Source: Euonymus europaeus
Taxonomy: Eukaryota; Streptophyta; Magnoliopsida; Celastrales; Celastraceae
Length of the DNA stretch: 64,000 nucleotides
Assembly: GCA_963580455.1 (NCBI GenBank)
Contig: OY756960.1
Location: 1 to 64,000 of the forward strand
Direction of reading: 5' to 3'
Both the position numbers and the translations under genes were made by a program. The first letter of the stretch is position 1. The number at the start of each line of letters is the position of its first letter. The notes below the pieces were generated by a model. It was not told the origin of the DNA and made no database searches. It worked only from the letters and a program-made list of their open reading frames with translations. Below are positions 9,397-21,604 of this stretch, piece after piece.

Positions 9397-11661
9397 GTTG
9401 ACTCCGAGTTCTGAATTCGTTGATTTTTAGCTTGATTTCACACTACTTTTCGAGCTCTACGATCCTGGTTTTTTGGATTTTGATTTCAGAACTCGTGGAT
9501 AGTTGGTCTCGTTTCACCTATTTAGCAGCGCAATGTGGTTTCTTTACGTAAACGGTTTTATGAATATCTGTTGACTCCGAGTTCTGAATTCGGTGATTTT
9601 TAGCTTGATTTCACACTACTTTTTGAGCTCTACGATCCTGGCATTTCGGATTTTGATTTCAGAACTCGTGGCTAGTTGGTCTTGTTTCACCAAGTTAGCC
9701 GCGAAATGTGGTTTCTTTACGTAAACGGTTTTACGAATATCCGTTGACTCCGAGTTCTGAATTCGGTGATTTTTAGCTTGATTTCACACTACTTTTCGAG
9801 CTCTACAATCCTGGCATTTCGGATTTTGATTTCAGAACTCGTGGCTAGTTGGTCTCGTTTCACCTAGTTAGCCGCGAAATGTGGTTTCTTTACGTAAACG
9901 GATTTATGAATATCCGTTGACTCCGAGTTCTGAATTCGGTGATTTTTAGCTTGATTTCACACTACTTTTCGAGCTCTACGATCCTGGCTTTTCGGATTTT
10001 GAGATCAGAACTCGTGGGTAGTTGGTCTCGTTTCACCTAGTTAGCCGCGAAATGTGGTTTCTTTACGTAAACGGTTTTATGAATATCCGTTGACTCCGAG
10101 TTCTGAATTCGGTGATTTTAAGCTTGATTTCACACTACTTTTCGAGCTCTACGATCCTGGCGTTTCGGATTTTGATTTCAGAACTCGTGGCTAGTTCGTC
10201 TCGTTTCACCTATTTAGCCGCGCAATGTGGTTTCTTTACGTAAACAGATTTATGAATATCCGTTGACTCCGAGTTCTGAATTCGGTGATTTTTAGCTTGA
10301 TTTCACACTACTTTTTGAGCTCTACGATCCTGGCGTTTCGGATTTTGATTTCAGAACTCGTGGCTAGTTGGTCTCGTTTCACCTATTTAGCCGCGCAATG
10401 TGGTTTCTTTACGTAAACGGATTTATGAATATCCGTTGACTCCGAGTTCTGAATTCGGTGATTTTTAGCTTGATTTCACACTACTTTTCGAGCTCTACAA
10501 TCCTGGCATTTCGGATTTTGATTTCAGAACTCGTGGCTAGTTGGTCTCGTTTCACCTATTTAGCCGCGCAATGTGGTTTCTTTACGTAAACGGATTTATG
10601 AATATCCGTTGACTCCGAGTTCTGAATTCGGTGATTTTTAGCTTGATTTAACACTACTTTTCGAGCTCTACGATCCTGGCGTTTTGGATTTTGATTTCAG
10701 AACTCGTGGCTAGTTGGTCTCGTTTCACTTATTTAGCCGCGCAATGTGGTTTCTTTACGTAAACGGATTTATGAATATCCGTTGACTCCGAGTTCTGAAT
10801 TCGGTGATTTTTAGCTTGATTTCACACTACTTTTTGAGCTCTACGATCCTGGCATTTCGGATTTTGATTTCAGAACTCGTGGCTACTTGGTCTCATTTCA
10901 CCTATTTAGCCGCGCAATGTGGAAATGTGGTTTCTTTATGTAAACGGATTTATGAATATCCGTTGACTCCGAGTTCTGAATTCGGTGATTTTTAGCTTGA
11001 TTTAACACTACTTTTCGAGCTCTACGATCCTGGCGTTTTGGATTTTGATTTCAGAACTCGTGGCTAGTTGGTCTCGTTTCACTTATTTAGCCGCGCAATG
11101 TGGTTTCTTTACGTAAACGGATTTATGAATATCCGTTGACTCCGAGTTCTGAATTCGGTGATTTTTAGCTTGATTTCACACTACTTTTTGAGCTCTACGA
11201 TCCTGGCATTTCGGATTTTGATTTCAGAACTCGTGGCTACTTGGTCTCATTTCACCTATTTAGCCGCGCAATGTGGAAATGTGGTTTCTTTATGTAAACG
11301 GATTTATGAATATCCGTTGACTCCGAGTTCTGAATTCGGTGATTTTTAGCTTGACTTCACACTACTTTTCGAGCTCTACGATCCTGGCATTTCGGATTTT
11401 GATTTCAGAACTCGTGGCTAGTTGGTCTCGTTTCACTTATTTAGCCGCGCAATGTGGTTTCTTTACGTAAACGGATTTATGAATATCCGTTGACTCCGAG
11501 TTCTGAATTCGGTGATTTTTAGCTTGATTTCACAATACTTTTCGAGCTCTACGATCCTGGCGTTTCGGATTTTGATTTCAGAACTCGTGGCTAGTTGGTC
11601 TCGTTTCACCTAGTTAGCCGCGAAATGTGGTTTCTTTACGTAAACGGATTTATGAATATCC
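9397..11661 (+). repeat. HOR-1 copy 2, 13-mer of 2265 bp
   Basis: The same unit as the copy at 6786 but short by two 173-bp monomers (346 bp). The TTCTCTATG monomer is missing, and the monomer near 9743-9915 looks like a fusion of two copy-1 monomers: the CTACAATCCTGGCATT front of one with the GCGAAATG/ACGGATTTATG end of another. Eight 173-bp monomers precede the first 181-bp monomer instead of ten. This fits an in-register deletion by unequal exchange. Confidence 0.86.
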
Positions 11662-13918
11662 GTTGACTCCGAGTTCTGAATTCGTTGATTTTTAGCTTGA
11701 TTTCACACTACTTTTCGAGCTCTACGATCCTGGTTTTTTGGATTTTGATTTCAGAACTCGTGGATAGTTGGTCTCGTTTCACCTATTTAGCAGCGCAATG
11801 TGGTTTCTTTACGTAAACGGTTTTATGAATATCTGTTGACTCCGAGTTCTGAATTCGGTGATTTTTAGCTTGATTTCACACTACTTTTTGAGCTCTACGA
11901 TCCTGGCATTTCGGATTTTGATTTCAGAACTCGTGGCTAGTTGGTCTTGTTTCACCAAGTTAGCCGCGAAATGTGGTTTCTTTACGTAAACGGTTTTACG
12001 AATATCCGTTGACTCCGAGTTCTGAATTCGGTGATTTTTAGCTTGATTTCACACTACTTTTCGAGCTCTACGATCCTGGTTTTTCGGATTTTGATTTCAG
12101 AACTCGTGGCTAGTTGGTCTCGTTTCACCTATTTAGCAGCGCAATGTGGTTTCTCTATGTAAACGGTTTTATGAATATCCGTTGACTCCGAGTTCTGAAT
12201 TCGGTGATTTTTAGCTTGATTTCATACTACTTTTCGAGCTCTACAATCCTGGCATTTCGGATTTTGATTTCAGAACTCGTGGTTAGTTGGTCTCGTTTCA
12301 CCTAGTTAGCCGCGAAATGTGGTTTCTTTACGTAAACAGTTTTATGAATATCCGTTGACTCCGAGTTCTGAATTCGGTGATTTTTAGCTTGATTTCACAC
12401 TACTTTTTGAGCTCTACGATCCTGGCGTTTCGGATTTTGATTTCAGAACTCGTGGCTAGTTGGTCTCGTTTCACCTAGTTAGCCGCGAAATGTGGTTTCT
12501 TTACGTAAACGGATTTATGAATATCCGTTGACTCCGAGTTCTGAATTCGGTGATTTTTAGCTTGATTTCACACTACTTTTCGAGCTCTACGATCCTGGCT
12601 TTTCGGATTTTGAGATCAGAACTCGTGGGTAGTTGGTCTCGTTTCACCTAGTTAGCCGCGAAATGTGGTTTCTTTACGTAAACGGTTTTATGAATATCCG
12701 TTGACTCCGAGTTCTGAATTCGGTGATTTTAAGCTTGATTTCACACTACTTTTCGAGCTCTACGATCCTGGCGTTTCGGATTTTGATTTCAGAACTCGTG
12801 GCTAGTTCGTCTCGTTTCACCTATTTAGCCGCGCAATGTGGTTTCTTTACGTAAACAGATTTATGAATATCCGTTGACTCCGAGTTCTGAATTCGGTGAT
12901 TTTTAGCTTGATTTCACACTACTTTTTGAGCTCTACGATCCTGGCGTTTCGGATTTTGATTTCAGAACTCGTGGGTAGTTGGTCTCGTTTCACCTATTTA
13001 GCCGCGCAATGTGGTTTCTTTACGTAAACGGATTTATGAATATCCGTTGACTCCGAGTTCTGAATTCGGTGATTTTTAGCTTGATTTCACACTACTTTTC
13101 GAGCTCTACAATCCTGGCATTTCGGATTTTGATTTCAGAACTCGTGGCTAGTTGGTCTCGTTTCACCTATTTAGCCGCGCAATGTGGTTTCTTTACGTAA
13201 ACGGATTTATGAATATCCGTTGACTCCGAGTTCTGAATTCGGTGATTTTTAGCTTGATTTAACACTACTTTTCGAGCTCTACGATCCTGGCGTTTTGGAT
13301 TTTGATTTCAGAACTCGTGGCTAGTTGGTCTCGTTTCACTTATTTAGCCGCGCAATGTGGTTTCTTTACGTAAACGGATTTATGAATATCCGTTGACTCC
13401 GAGTTCTGAATTCGGTGATTTTTAGCTTGATTTCACACTACTTTTTGAGCTCTACGATCCTAGCATTTCGGATTTTGATTTCAGAACTCGTGGCTACTTG
13501 GTCTCATTTCACCTATTTAGCCGCGCAATGTGGAAATGTGGTTTCTTTATGTAAACGGATTTATGAATATCCGTTGACTCCGAGTTCTGAATTCGGTGAT
13601 TTTTAGCTTGATTTCACACTACTTTTCGAGCTCTACGATCCTGGCATTTCGGATTTTGATTTCAGAACTCGTGGCTAGTTGGTCTCGTTTCACTTATTTA
13701 GCCGCGCAATGTGGTTTCTTTACGTAAACGGATTTATGAATATCCGTTGACTCCGAGTTCTGAATTCGGTGATTTTTAGCTTGATTTCACAATACTTTTC
13801 GAGCTCTACGATCCTGGCGTTTCGGATTTTGATTTCAGAACTCGTGGCTAGTTGGTCTCGTTTCACCTATTTAGCAGCGCAATGTGGTTTCTTTACGTAA
13901 ACGGTTTTACGAATATCT
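11662..13918 (+). repeat. HOR-1 copy 3, 13-mer of 2257 bp
   Basis: It regains the two monomers absent from the copy at 9397 (TTCTCTATG at 12151) but lacks one 173+181 pair, leaving a single 181-bp monomer at 13392-13572. The last monomer (13746-13918) begins like its counterpart and then switches near 13870 to CTATTTAGCAGC and TTACGAATATCTG, the sequence type of the next zone, so this marks the HOR-1 boundary. Confidence 0.86.
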
Positions 13919-14091
13919 GTTGACTCCGAGTTCTGAATTCGATGATTTTTAGCTTGATTTCACACGATTTTTTTAGCTCTACGATCCTGGCATTTCGGAT
14001 TTTGATTTCAGAACTCGTGGCTAGTTTGTCTCGTTTCATCTAGTTAGCCGCGAAATGTGGTTTCTTTACGTAAACGGTTTTATGAATATCC

Positions 14092-14312
14092 GTTGACTCC
14101 GAGTTCTGAATTCGGTGATTTTTAGATTGATTTCACACTACTTTTCGAGCTCTACGATCCTGGCATTTCGGATTTTGATTTCACACGATTTTTTTAGCTC
14201 TACGATCCTAGCATTTCGTATTTTGATTTCAGAACTCGTGGCTAGTTGGTCTCGTTTCACCAAGTTAGCCGCGAAATGTGGTTTCTTTACGTAAACGGTT
14301 TTACGAATATCC
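14092..14312 (+). repeat. Recombinant 221-bp satellite monomer
   Basis: This monomer is 48 bp too long. After GCATTTCGGATTTTGATTTCA it jumps back to CACGATTTTTTTAGCTC and repeats the GAGCTC-to-GATTTC section before continuing normally. The standard monomer has TTGATTTCA twice, at positions 36-44 and 84-92, exactly 48 bp apart, so a misaligned exchange at this 9-bp direct repeat accounts for the structure. The repeated part is of the GATTTTTTT type, so two different monomers were involved. Confidence 0.93.
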
Positions 14313-17300
14313 GTTGACTCCGAGTTCTGAATTCGGTGATTTTTAGCTTGATTTCACACTACTTTTTGAGCTCTACGATCCTGGCGTTTCGGATTTTGTT
14401 TTCAGAACTCGTGGCTAGTTGGTCTCGTTTCACCTATTTAGCAGCGCAATGTGGTTTCTTTACGTAAACGGTTTTATGAATATCCGTTGACTCCGAGTTC
14501 TGAATTCGGTGATTTTTAGCTTGATTTCACACTACTTTTTGAGCTCTACGATCCTGGAATTTTGGATTTTGATTTCAGAACTCTTGGCTAGTTGGTCTCG
14601 TTTCACCTAGTTAGCCGCGAAATGTGGTTTCTTTACGTAAACAGTTTTATGAATATCCGTTGACTCCGAGTTCTGAATTCGGTGATTTTTAGCTTGATTT
14701 CACACTACTTTTCGAGCTCTACGATCCTGGTTTTTCGGATTTTGATTTCAGAACTCGTGGCTAGTTGCTCTCGTTTCACTTATTTAGCCGCGCAATGTGG
14801 TTTCTTTACGTAAACGGATTTATGAATATCCGTTGACTCCGAGTTCTGAATTCGGTGATTTTTAGCTTGATTTCACAATACTTTTCGAGCTCTACGATCC
14901 TGGCGTTTCGGATTTTGATTTCAGAACTCGTGGCTAGTTGGTCTCATTTCACCTATTTAGCAGCGCAATGTGGTTTCTTTACGTAAACGGTTTTACGAAT
15001 ATCTGTTGACTCCGAGTTCTGAATTCGGTGATTTTTAGCTTGATTTCACACGATTTTTTTAGCTCTACGATCCTAGCATTTCGTATTTTGATTTCAGAAC
15101 TCGTGGCTAGTTGGTCTCGTTTCACCAAGTTAGCCGCGAAATGTGGTTTCTTTACGTAAACGGTTTTACGAATATCCGTTGACTCCGAGTTCTGAATTCG
15201 GTGATTTTTAGCTTGATTTCACACTACTTTTTGAGCTCTACGATCCTGGCGTTTCGGATTTTGTTTTCAGAACTCGTGGCTAGTTGGTCTCGTTTCACCT
15301 ATTTAGCAGCGCAATGTGGTTTCTTTACGTAAACGGTTTTATGAATATCCGTTGACTCCGAGTTCTGAATTCGGTGATTTTTAGCTTGATTTCACACTAC
15401 TTTTTGAGCTCTACGATCCTGGAATTTTGGATTTTGATTTCAGAACTCTTGGCTAGTTGGTCTCGTTTCACCTAGTTAGCCGCGAAATGTGGTTTCTTTA
15501 CGTAAACAGTTTTATGAATATCCGTTGACTCCGAGTTCTGAATTCGGTGATTTTTAGCTTGATTTCACACTACTTTTCGAGCTCTACGATCCTGGTTTTT
15601 CGGATTTTGATTTCAGAACTCGTGGCTAGTTGGTCTCGTTTCACCAAGTTAGCCGCGAAATGTGGTTTCTTTACGTAAACGGATTTATGAATATCCGTTG
15701 AATCCGAGTTCTGAATTCGGTGATTTTTAGCTTGATTTCACACTACTTTTCGAGCTCTACGATCCTGGCCTTTCGGATTTTGATATCAGAACTCGTGGTT
15801 AGTTGGTCTCGTTTCACCTAGTTAGCCACGAAATGTGGTTTCTTTACGTAAACGGTTTTATGAATATCCGTTGACTCCGAGTTCTGAATTCGGTGATTTT
15901 TAGCTTGATTTCACACTACTTTTAGAGCTCTACGATCCTGGCGTTTCGGATTTTGATTTCAGAACTCGTGGCTTGTTGGTCTCATTTCGCCTATTTAGCC
16001 GCGCAATGTGGTTTCTTTGCGTAAACGGATTTATGAATATCCGTTGACTCCGAGTTCTGAATTCGGTGATTTTTAGCTTGATTTCACACTACTTTTTGAG
16101 CTCTACGATCCTGGCGTTTCGGATTTTGATTTCAGAACTCGTGGCTAGTTGGTCTCGTTTCACCTATTTAGCCGCGCAATGTGGTTTCTTTACGTAAACG
16201 GATTTATGAATATCCGTTGACTCCGAGTTCTGAATTCGGTGATTTTTAGCTTGATTTCACACTACTTTTCGAGCTCTACAATCCTGGCATTTCGGATTTT
16301 GATTTCAGAACTCGTGGCTAGTTGGTCTCGTTTCACCTATTTAGCCGCGCAATGTGGTTTCTTTACGTAAACGGATTTATGAATATCCGTTGACTCCGAG
16401 TTCTGAATTCGGTGATTTTTAGCTTGATTTAACACTACTTTTCGAGCTCTACGATCCTGGCGTTTTGGATTTTGATTTCAGAACTCGTGGCTAGTTGGTC
16501 TCGTTTCACTTATTTAGCCGCGCAATGTGGTTTCTTTACGTAAACGGATTTATGAATATCCGTTGACTCCGAGTTCTGAATTCGGTGATTTTTAGCTTGA
16601 TTTCACACTACTTTTTGAGCTCTACGATCCTGGCATTTCGGATTTTGATTTCAGAACTCGTGGCTACTTGGTCTCATTTCACCTATTTAGCCGCGCAATG
16701 TGGAAATGTGGTTTCTTTATGTAAACGGATTTATGAATATCCGTTGACTCCGAGTTCTGAATTCGGTGATTTTTAGCTTGATTTAACACTACTTTTCGAG
16801 CTCTACGATCCTGGCGTTTTGGATTTTGATTTCAGAACTCGTGGCTAGTTGGTCTCGTTTCACTTATTTAGCCGCGCAATGTGGTTTCTTTACGTAAACG
16901 GTTTTACGAATATCTGTTGACTCCGAGTTCTGAATTCGGTGATTTTTAGCTTGATTTCACACGATTTTTTTAGCTCTACGATCCTGGCATTTCGGATTTT
17001 GATTTCAGAACTCGTGGCTAGTTGGTCTCGTTTCATCTAGTTAGCCGCGAAATGTGGTTTCTTTACGTAAACGGTTTTATGAATATCCGTTGACTCCGAG
17101 TTCTGAATTCGGTGATTTTTAGCTTGATTTCACACTACTTTTCGAGCTCTACGATCCTGGCATTTCGGATTTTGATTTCAGAACTCGTGGCTAGTTGGTC
17201 TCGTTTCACTTATTTAGCCGCGCAATGTGGTTTCTTTACGTAAACGGATTTATGAATATCCGTTGACTCCGAGTTCTGAATTCGGTGATTTTTAGCTTGA

Positions 17301-19172
17301 TTTCACAATACTTTTCGAGCTCTACGATCCTGGCGTTTCGGATTTTGATTTCAGAACTCGTGGCTAGTTGGTCTCGTTTCACCTATTTAGCAGCGCAATG
17401 TGGTTTCTTTACGTAAACGGTTTTACGAATATCTGTTGACTCCGAGTTCTGAATTCGGTGATTTTTAGCTTGATTTCACACGATTTTTTTAGCTCTACGA
17501 TCCTGGAATTTCGTATTTTGATTTCAGAACTCGTGGCTAGTTGGTCTCGTTTCACCAAGTTAGCCGCGAAATGTGGTTTCTTTACGTAAACGGTTTTACG
17601 AATATCCGTTGACTCCGAGTTCTGAATTCGGTGATTTTTAGCTTGATTTCACACTACTTTTTGAGCTCTACGATCCTGGCGTTTCGGATTTTGTTTTCAG
17701 AACTCGTGGCTAGTTGGTCTCGTTTCACCTATTTAGCAGCGCAATGTGGTTTCTTTACGTAAACGGTTTTATGAATATCCGTTGACTCCGAGTTCTGAAT
17801 TCGGTGATTTTTAGCTTGATTTCACACTACTTTTTGAGCTCTACGATCCTGGCATTTCGGATTTTGATTTCAGAACTCTTGGCTAGTTGGTCTCGTTTCA
17901 CCTAGTTAGCCGCGAAATGTGGTTTCTTTACGTAAACAGTTTTATGAATATCCGTTGACTCCGAGTTCTGAATTCGGTGATTTTTAGCTTGATTTCACAC
18001 TACTTTTCGAGCTCTACGATCCTGGCATTTCGGATTTTGATATCAGAACTCGTGGGTAGTTGGTCTCGTTTCACCTAGTTAGCCACGAAATGTGGTTTCT
18101 TTAAGTAAACGGTTTTATGAATATCTGTTGACTCCGAGTTCTGAATTCGGTGATTTTTAGCTTGATTTCACACTACTTTTTGAGCTCTACGATCCTGGCG
18201 TTTCGGATTTTGATTTCAGAACTCGTGGCTAGTTGGTCTCGTTTCACCTATTTAGCCGCGCAATGTGGTTTCTTTACGTAAACGGATTTATGAATATCCG
18301 TTGACTCCGAGTTCTGAATTCGGTGATTTTTAGCTTGATTTCACACTACTTTTTGAGCTCTACGATCCTGGCGTTTCGGATTTTGATTTCAGAACTCGTG
18401 GCTAGTTGGTCTCGTTTCACCTATTTAGCCGCGCAATGTGGTTTCTTTACGTAAACGGATTTATGAATATCCGTTGACTCCGAGTTCTGAATTCGGTGAT
18501 TTTTAGCTTGATTTCACACTACTTTTCGAGCTCTACAATCCTGGCATTTCGGATTTTGATTTCAGAACTCGTGGCTAGTTGGTCTCGTTTCACCTATTTA
18601 GCCGCGCAATGTGGTTTCTTTACGTAAACGGATTTATGAATATCCGTTGACTCCGAGTTCTGAATTCGGTGATTTTTAGCTTGATTTAACACTACTTTTC
18701 GAGCTCTACGATCCTGGCGTTTTGGATTTTGATTTCAGAACTCGTGGCTAGTTGGTCTCGTTTCACTTATTTAGCCGCGCAATGTGGTTTCTTTACGTAA
18801 ACGGATTTATGAATATCCGTTGACTCCGAGTTCTGAATTCGGTGATTTTTAGCTTGATTTCACACTACTTTTTGAGCTCTACGATCCTGGCATTTCGGAT
18901 TTTGATTTCAGAACTCGTGGCTACTTGGTCTCATTTCACCTATTTAGCCGCGCAATGTGGAAATGTGGTTTCTTTATGTAAACGGATTTATGAATATCCG
19001 TTGACTCCGAGTTCTGAATTCGGTGATTTTTAGCTTGATTTAACACTACTTTTCGTGCTCTACGATCCTGGCGTTTTGGATTTTGATTTCAGAACTCGTG
19101 GCTAGTTGGTCTCGTTTCACTTATTTAGCCGCGCAATGTGGTTTCTTTACGTAAACGGATTTATGAATATCC

Positions 19173-19355
19173 GTTGACTCCGAGTTCTGAATTCGGTGAT
19201 TTTTAGCTTGATTTCACACTACTTTTTGAGCTCTACGATCCTGGCATTTTGGATTTTGATTTCAGAACTCGTGGCTACTTGGTCTCATTTCACCTATTTA
19301 GCCGCGCGCAATGTGGAAATGTGGTTTCTTTATGTAAACGGATTTATGAATATCC
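19173..19355 (+). repeat. 183-bp monomer variant
   Basis: A 181-type monomer with a further GC dinucleotide: GCCGCGCGCAATGTGG near 19308 where the others have GCCGCGCAATGTGG. It is the only one seen, so the slip is recent and has not spread. Confidence 0.88.
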
Positions 19356-21604
19356 GTTGACTCCGAGTTCTGAATTCGGTGATTTTTAGCTTGATTTCAC
19401 ACTACTTTTCGAGCTCTACGATCCTGGCATTTCGGATTTTGATTTCAGAACTCGTGGCTAGTTGGTCTCGTTTCACTTATTTAGCCGCGCAATGTGGTTT
19501 CTTTACGTAAACGGATTTATGAATATCCGTTGACTCCGAGTTCTGAATTCGGTGATTTTTAGCTTGATTTCACAATACTTTTCGAGCTCTACGATCCTGG
19601 GGTTTCGGATTTTGATTTCAGAACTCGTGGCTAGTTGGTCTCGTTTCACCTATTTAGCAGCGCAATGTGGTTTCTTTACGTAAACGGTTTTACGAATATC
19701 TGTTGACTCCGAGTTCTGAATTCGGTGATTTTTAGCTTGATTTCACACGATTTTTTTAGCTCTACGATCCTGGCATTTCGTATTTTGATTTCAGAACTCG
19801 TGGCTAGTTGGTCTCGTTTCACCAAGTTAGCCGCGAAATGTGGTTTCTTTACGTAAACGGTTTTACGAATATCCGTTGACTCCGAGTTCTGAATTCGGTG
19901 ATTTTTAGCTTGATTTCACACTACTTTTTGAGCTCTACGATCCTGGCATTTCGGATTTTGTTTTCAGAACTCGTGGCTAGTTGGTCTCGTTTCACCTATT
20001 TAGCAGCGCAATGTGGTTTCTTTACGTAAACGGTTTTATGAATATCCGTTGACTCCGAGTTCTGAATTCGGTGATTTTTAGCTTGATTTCACACTACTTT
20101 TTGAGCTCTACGATCCTGGCATTTCGGATTTTGATTTCAGAACTCTTGGCTAGTTGGTCTCGTTTCACCTAGTTAGCCGCGAAATGTGGTTTCTTTACGT
20201 AAACAGTTTTATGAATATCCGTTGACTCCGAGTTCTGAATTCGGTGATTTTTAGCTTGATTTCACACTACTTTTCGAGCTCTACGATCCTGGTTTTTCGG
20301 ATTTTGATTTCAGAACTCGTGGCTAGTTGGTCTCGTTTCACCAAGTTAGCCGCGAAATGTGGTTTCTTTACGTAAACGGATTTATGAATATCCGTTGAAT
20401 CCGAGTTCTGAATTCGGTGATTTTTAGCTTGATTTCACACTACTTTTCGAGCTCTACGATCCTGGCCTTTCGGATTTTGATATCAGAACTCGTGGTTAGT
20501 TGGTCTCGTTTCACCTAGTTAGCCACGAAATGTGGTTTCTTTACGTAAACGGTTTTATGAATATCCGTTGACTCCGAGTTCTGAATTCGGTGATTTTTAG
20601 CTTGATTTCACACTACTTTTAGAGCTCTACGATCCTGGCGTTTCGGATTTTGATTTCAGAACTCGTGGCTTGTTGGTCTCATTTCGCCTATTTAGCCGCG
20701 CAATGTGGTTTCTTTGCGTAAACGGATTTATGAATATCCGTTGACTACGAGTTCTGAATTCGGTGATTTTTAGCTTGATTTCACACTACTTTTCGAGCTC
20801 TACGATCCTGGCATTTCGGATTTTGATATCAGAACTCGTGGGTAGTTGGTCTCGTTTCACCTAGTTAGCCACGAAATGTGGTTTCTTTAAGTAAACGGTT
20901 TTATGAATATCTGTTGACTCCGAGTTCTGAATTCGGTGATTTTTAGCTTGATTTCACACTACTTTTTGAGCTCTACGATCCTGGCGTTTCGGATTTTGAT
21001 TTCAGAACTCGTGGCTAGTTGGTCTCGTTTCACCTATTTAGCCGCGCAATGTGGTTTCTTTACGTAAACGGATTTATGAATATCCGTTGACTCCGAGTTC
21101 TGAATTCGGTGATTTTTAGCTTGATTTCACACTACTTTTCGAGCTCTACAATCCTGGCATTTTGGATTTTGATTTCAGAACTCGTGGCTAGTTGGTCTCG
21201 TTTCACCTATTTAGCCGCGCAATGTGGTTTCTTTACGTAAACGGATTTATGAATATCCGTTGACTCCGAGTTCTGAATTCGGTGATTTTTAGCTTGATTT
21301 AACACTACTTTTCGAGCTCTACGATCCTGGCGTTTCGGATTTTGATATCAGAACTCGTGGCTAGTTGGTCTCGTTTCACCTAGTTAGCCGCGAAATGTGG
21401 TTTCTTTACGTAAACGGTTTTATGAATATCCGTTGACTCCGAGTTCTGAATTCGGTGATTTTTAGCTTGATTTCACACTACTTTTCGAGCTCTACGATCC
21501 TGGCATTTCGGATTTTGATTTCAGAACTCGTGGCTAGTTGGTCTCGTTTCACTTATTTAGCCGCGCAATGTGGTTTCTTTACGGAAACGGATTTATGAAT
21601 ATCC

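Larger units (their letters stand above)
13919..21604 (+). repeat. Mosaic satellite zone with 5-mer and 13-mer HORs
   Basis: No gene; all monomers belong to the same satellite. Shared markers give the local periods. The rare TTGTTTTCAG variant has its G at 14398, 15263, 17693 and 19960, spaced 865 bp (5 monomers), 2430 bp (14 monomers, one of 181) and 2267 bp (13 monomers, one of 181 and one of 183). The 181-bp monomers at 16562 and 18819 are 2257 bp apart. The TTAAGTAAAC variant recurs 2786 bp apart (18101 and 20887). A CACACGATTTTTTTAGCTC variant is typical here. The zone mixes HOR-1 pieces, including 181-bp monomers, with this second type. Confidence 0.85.
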
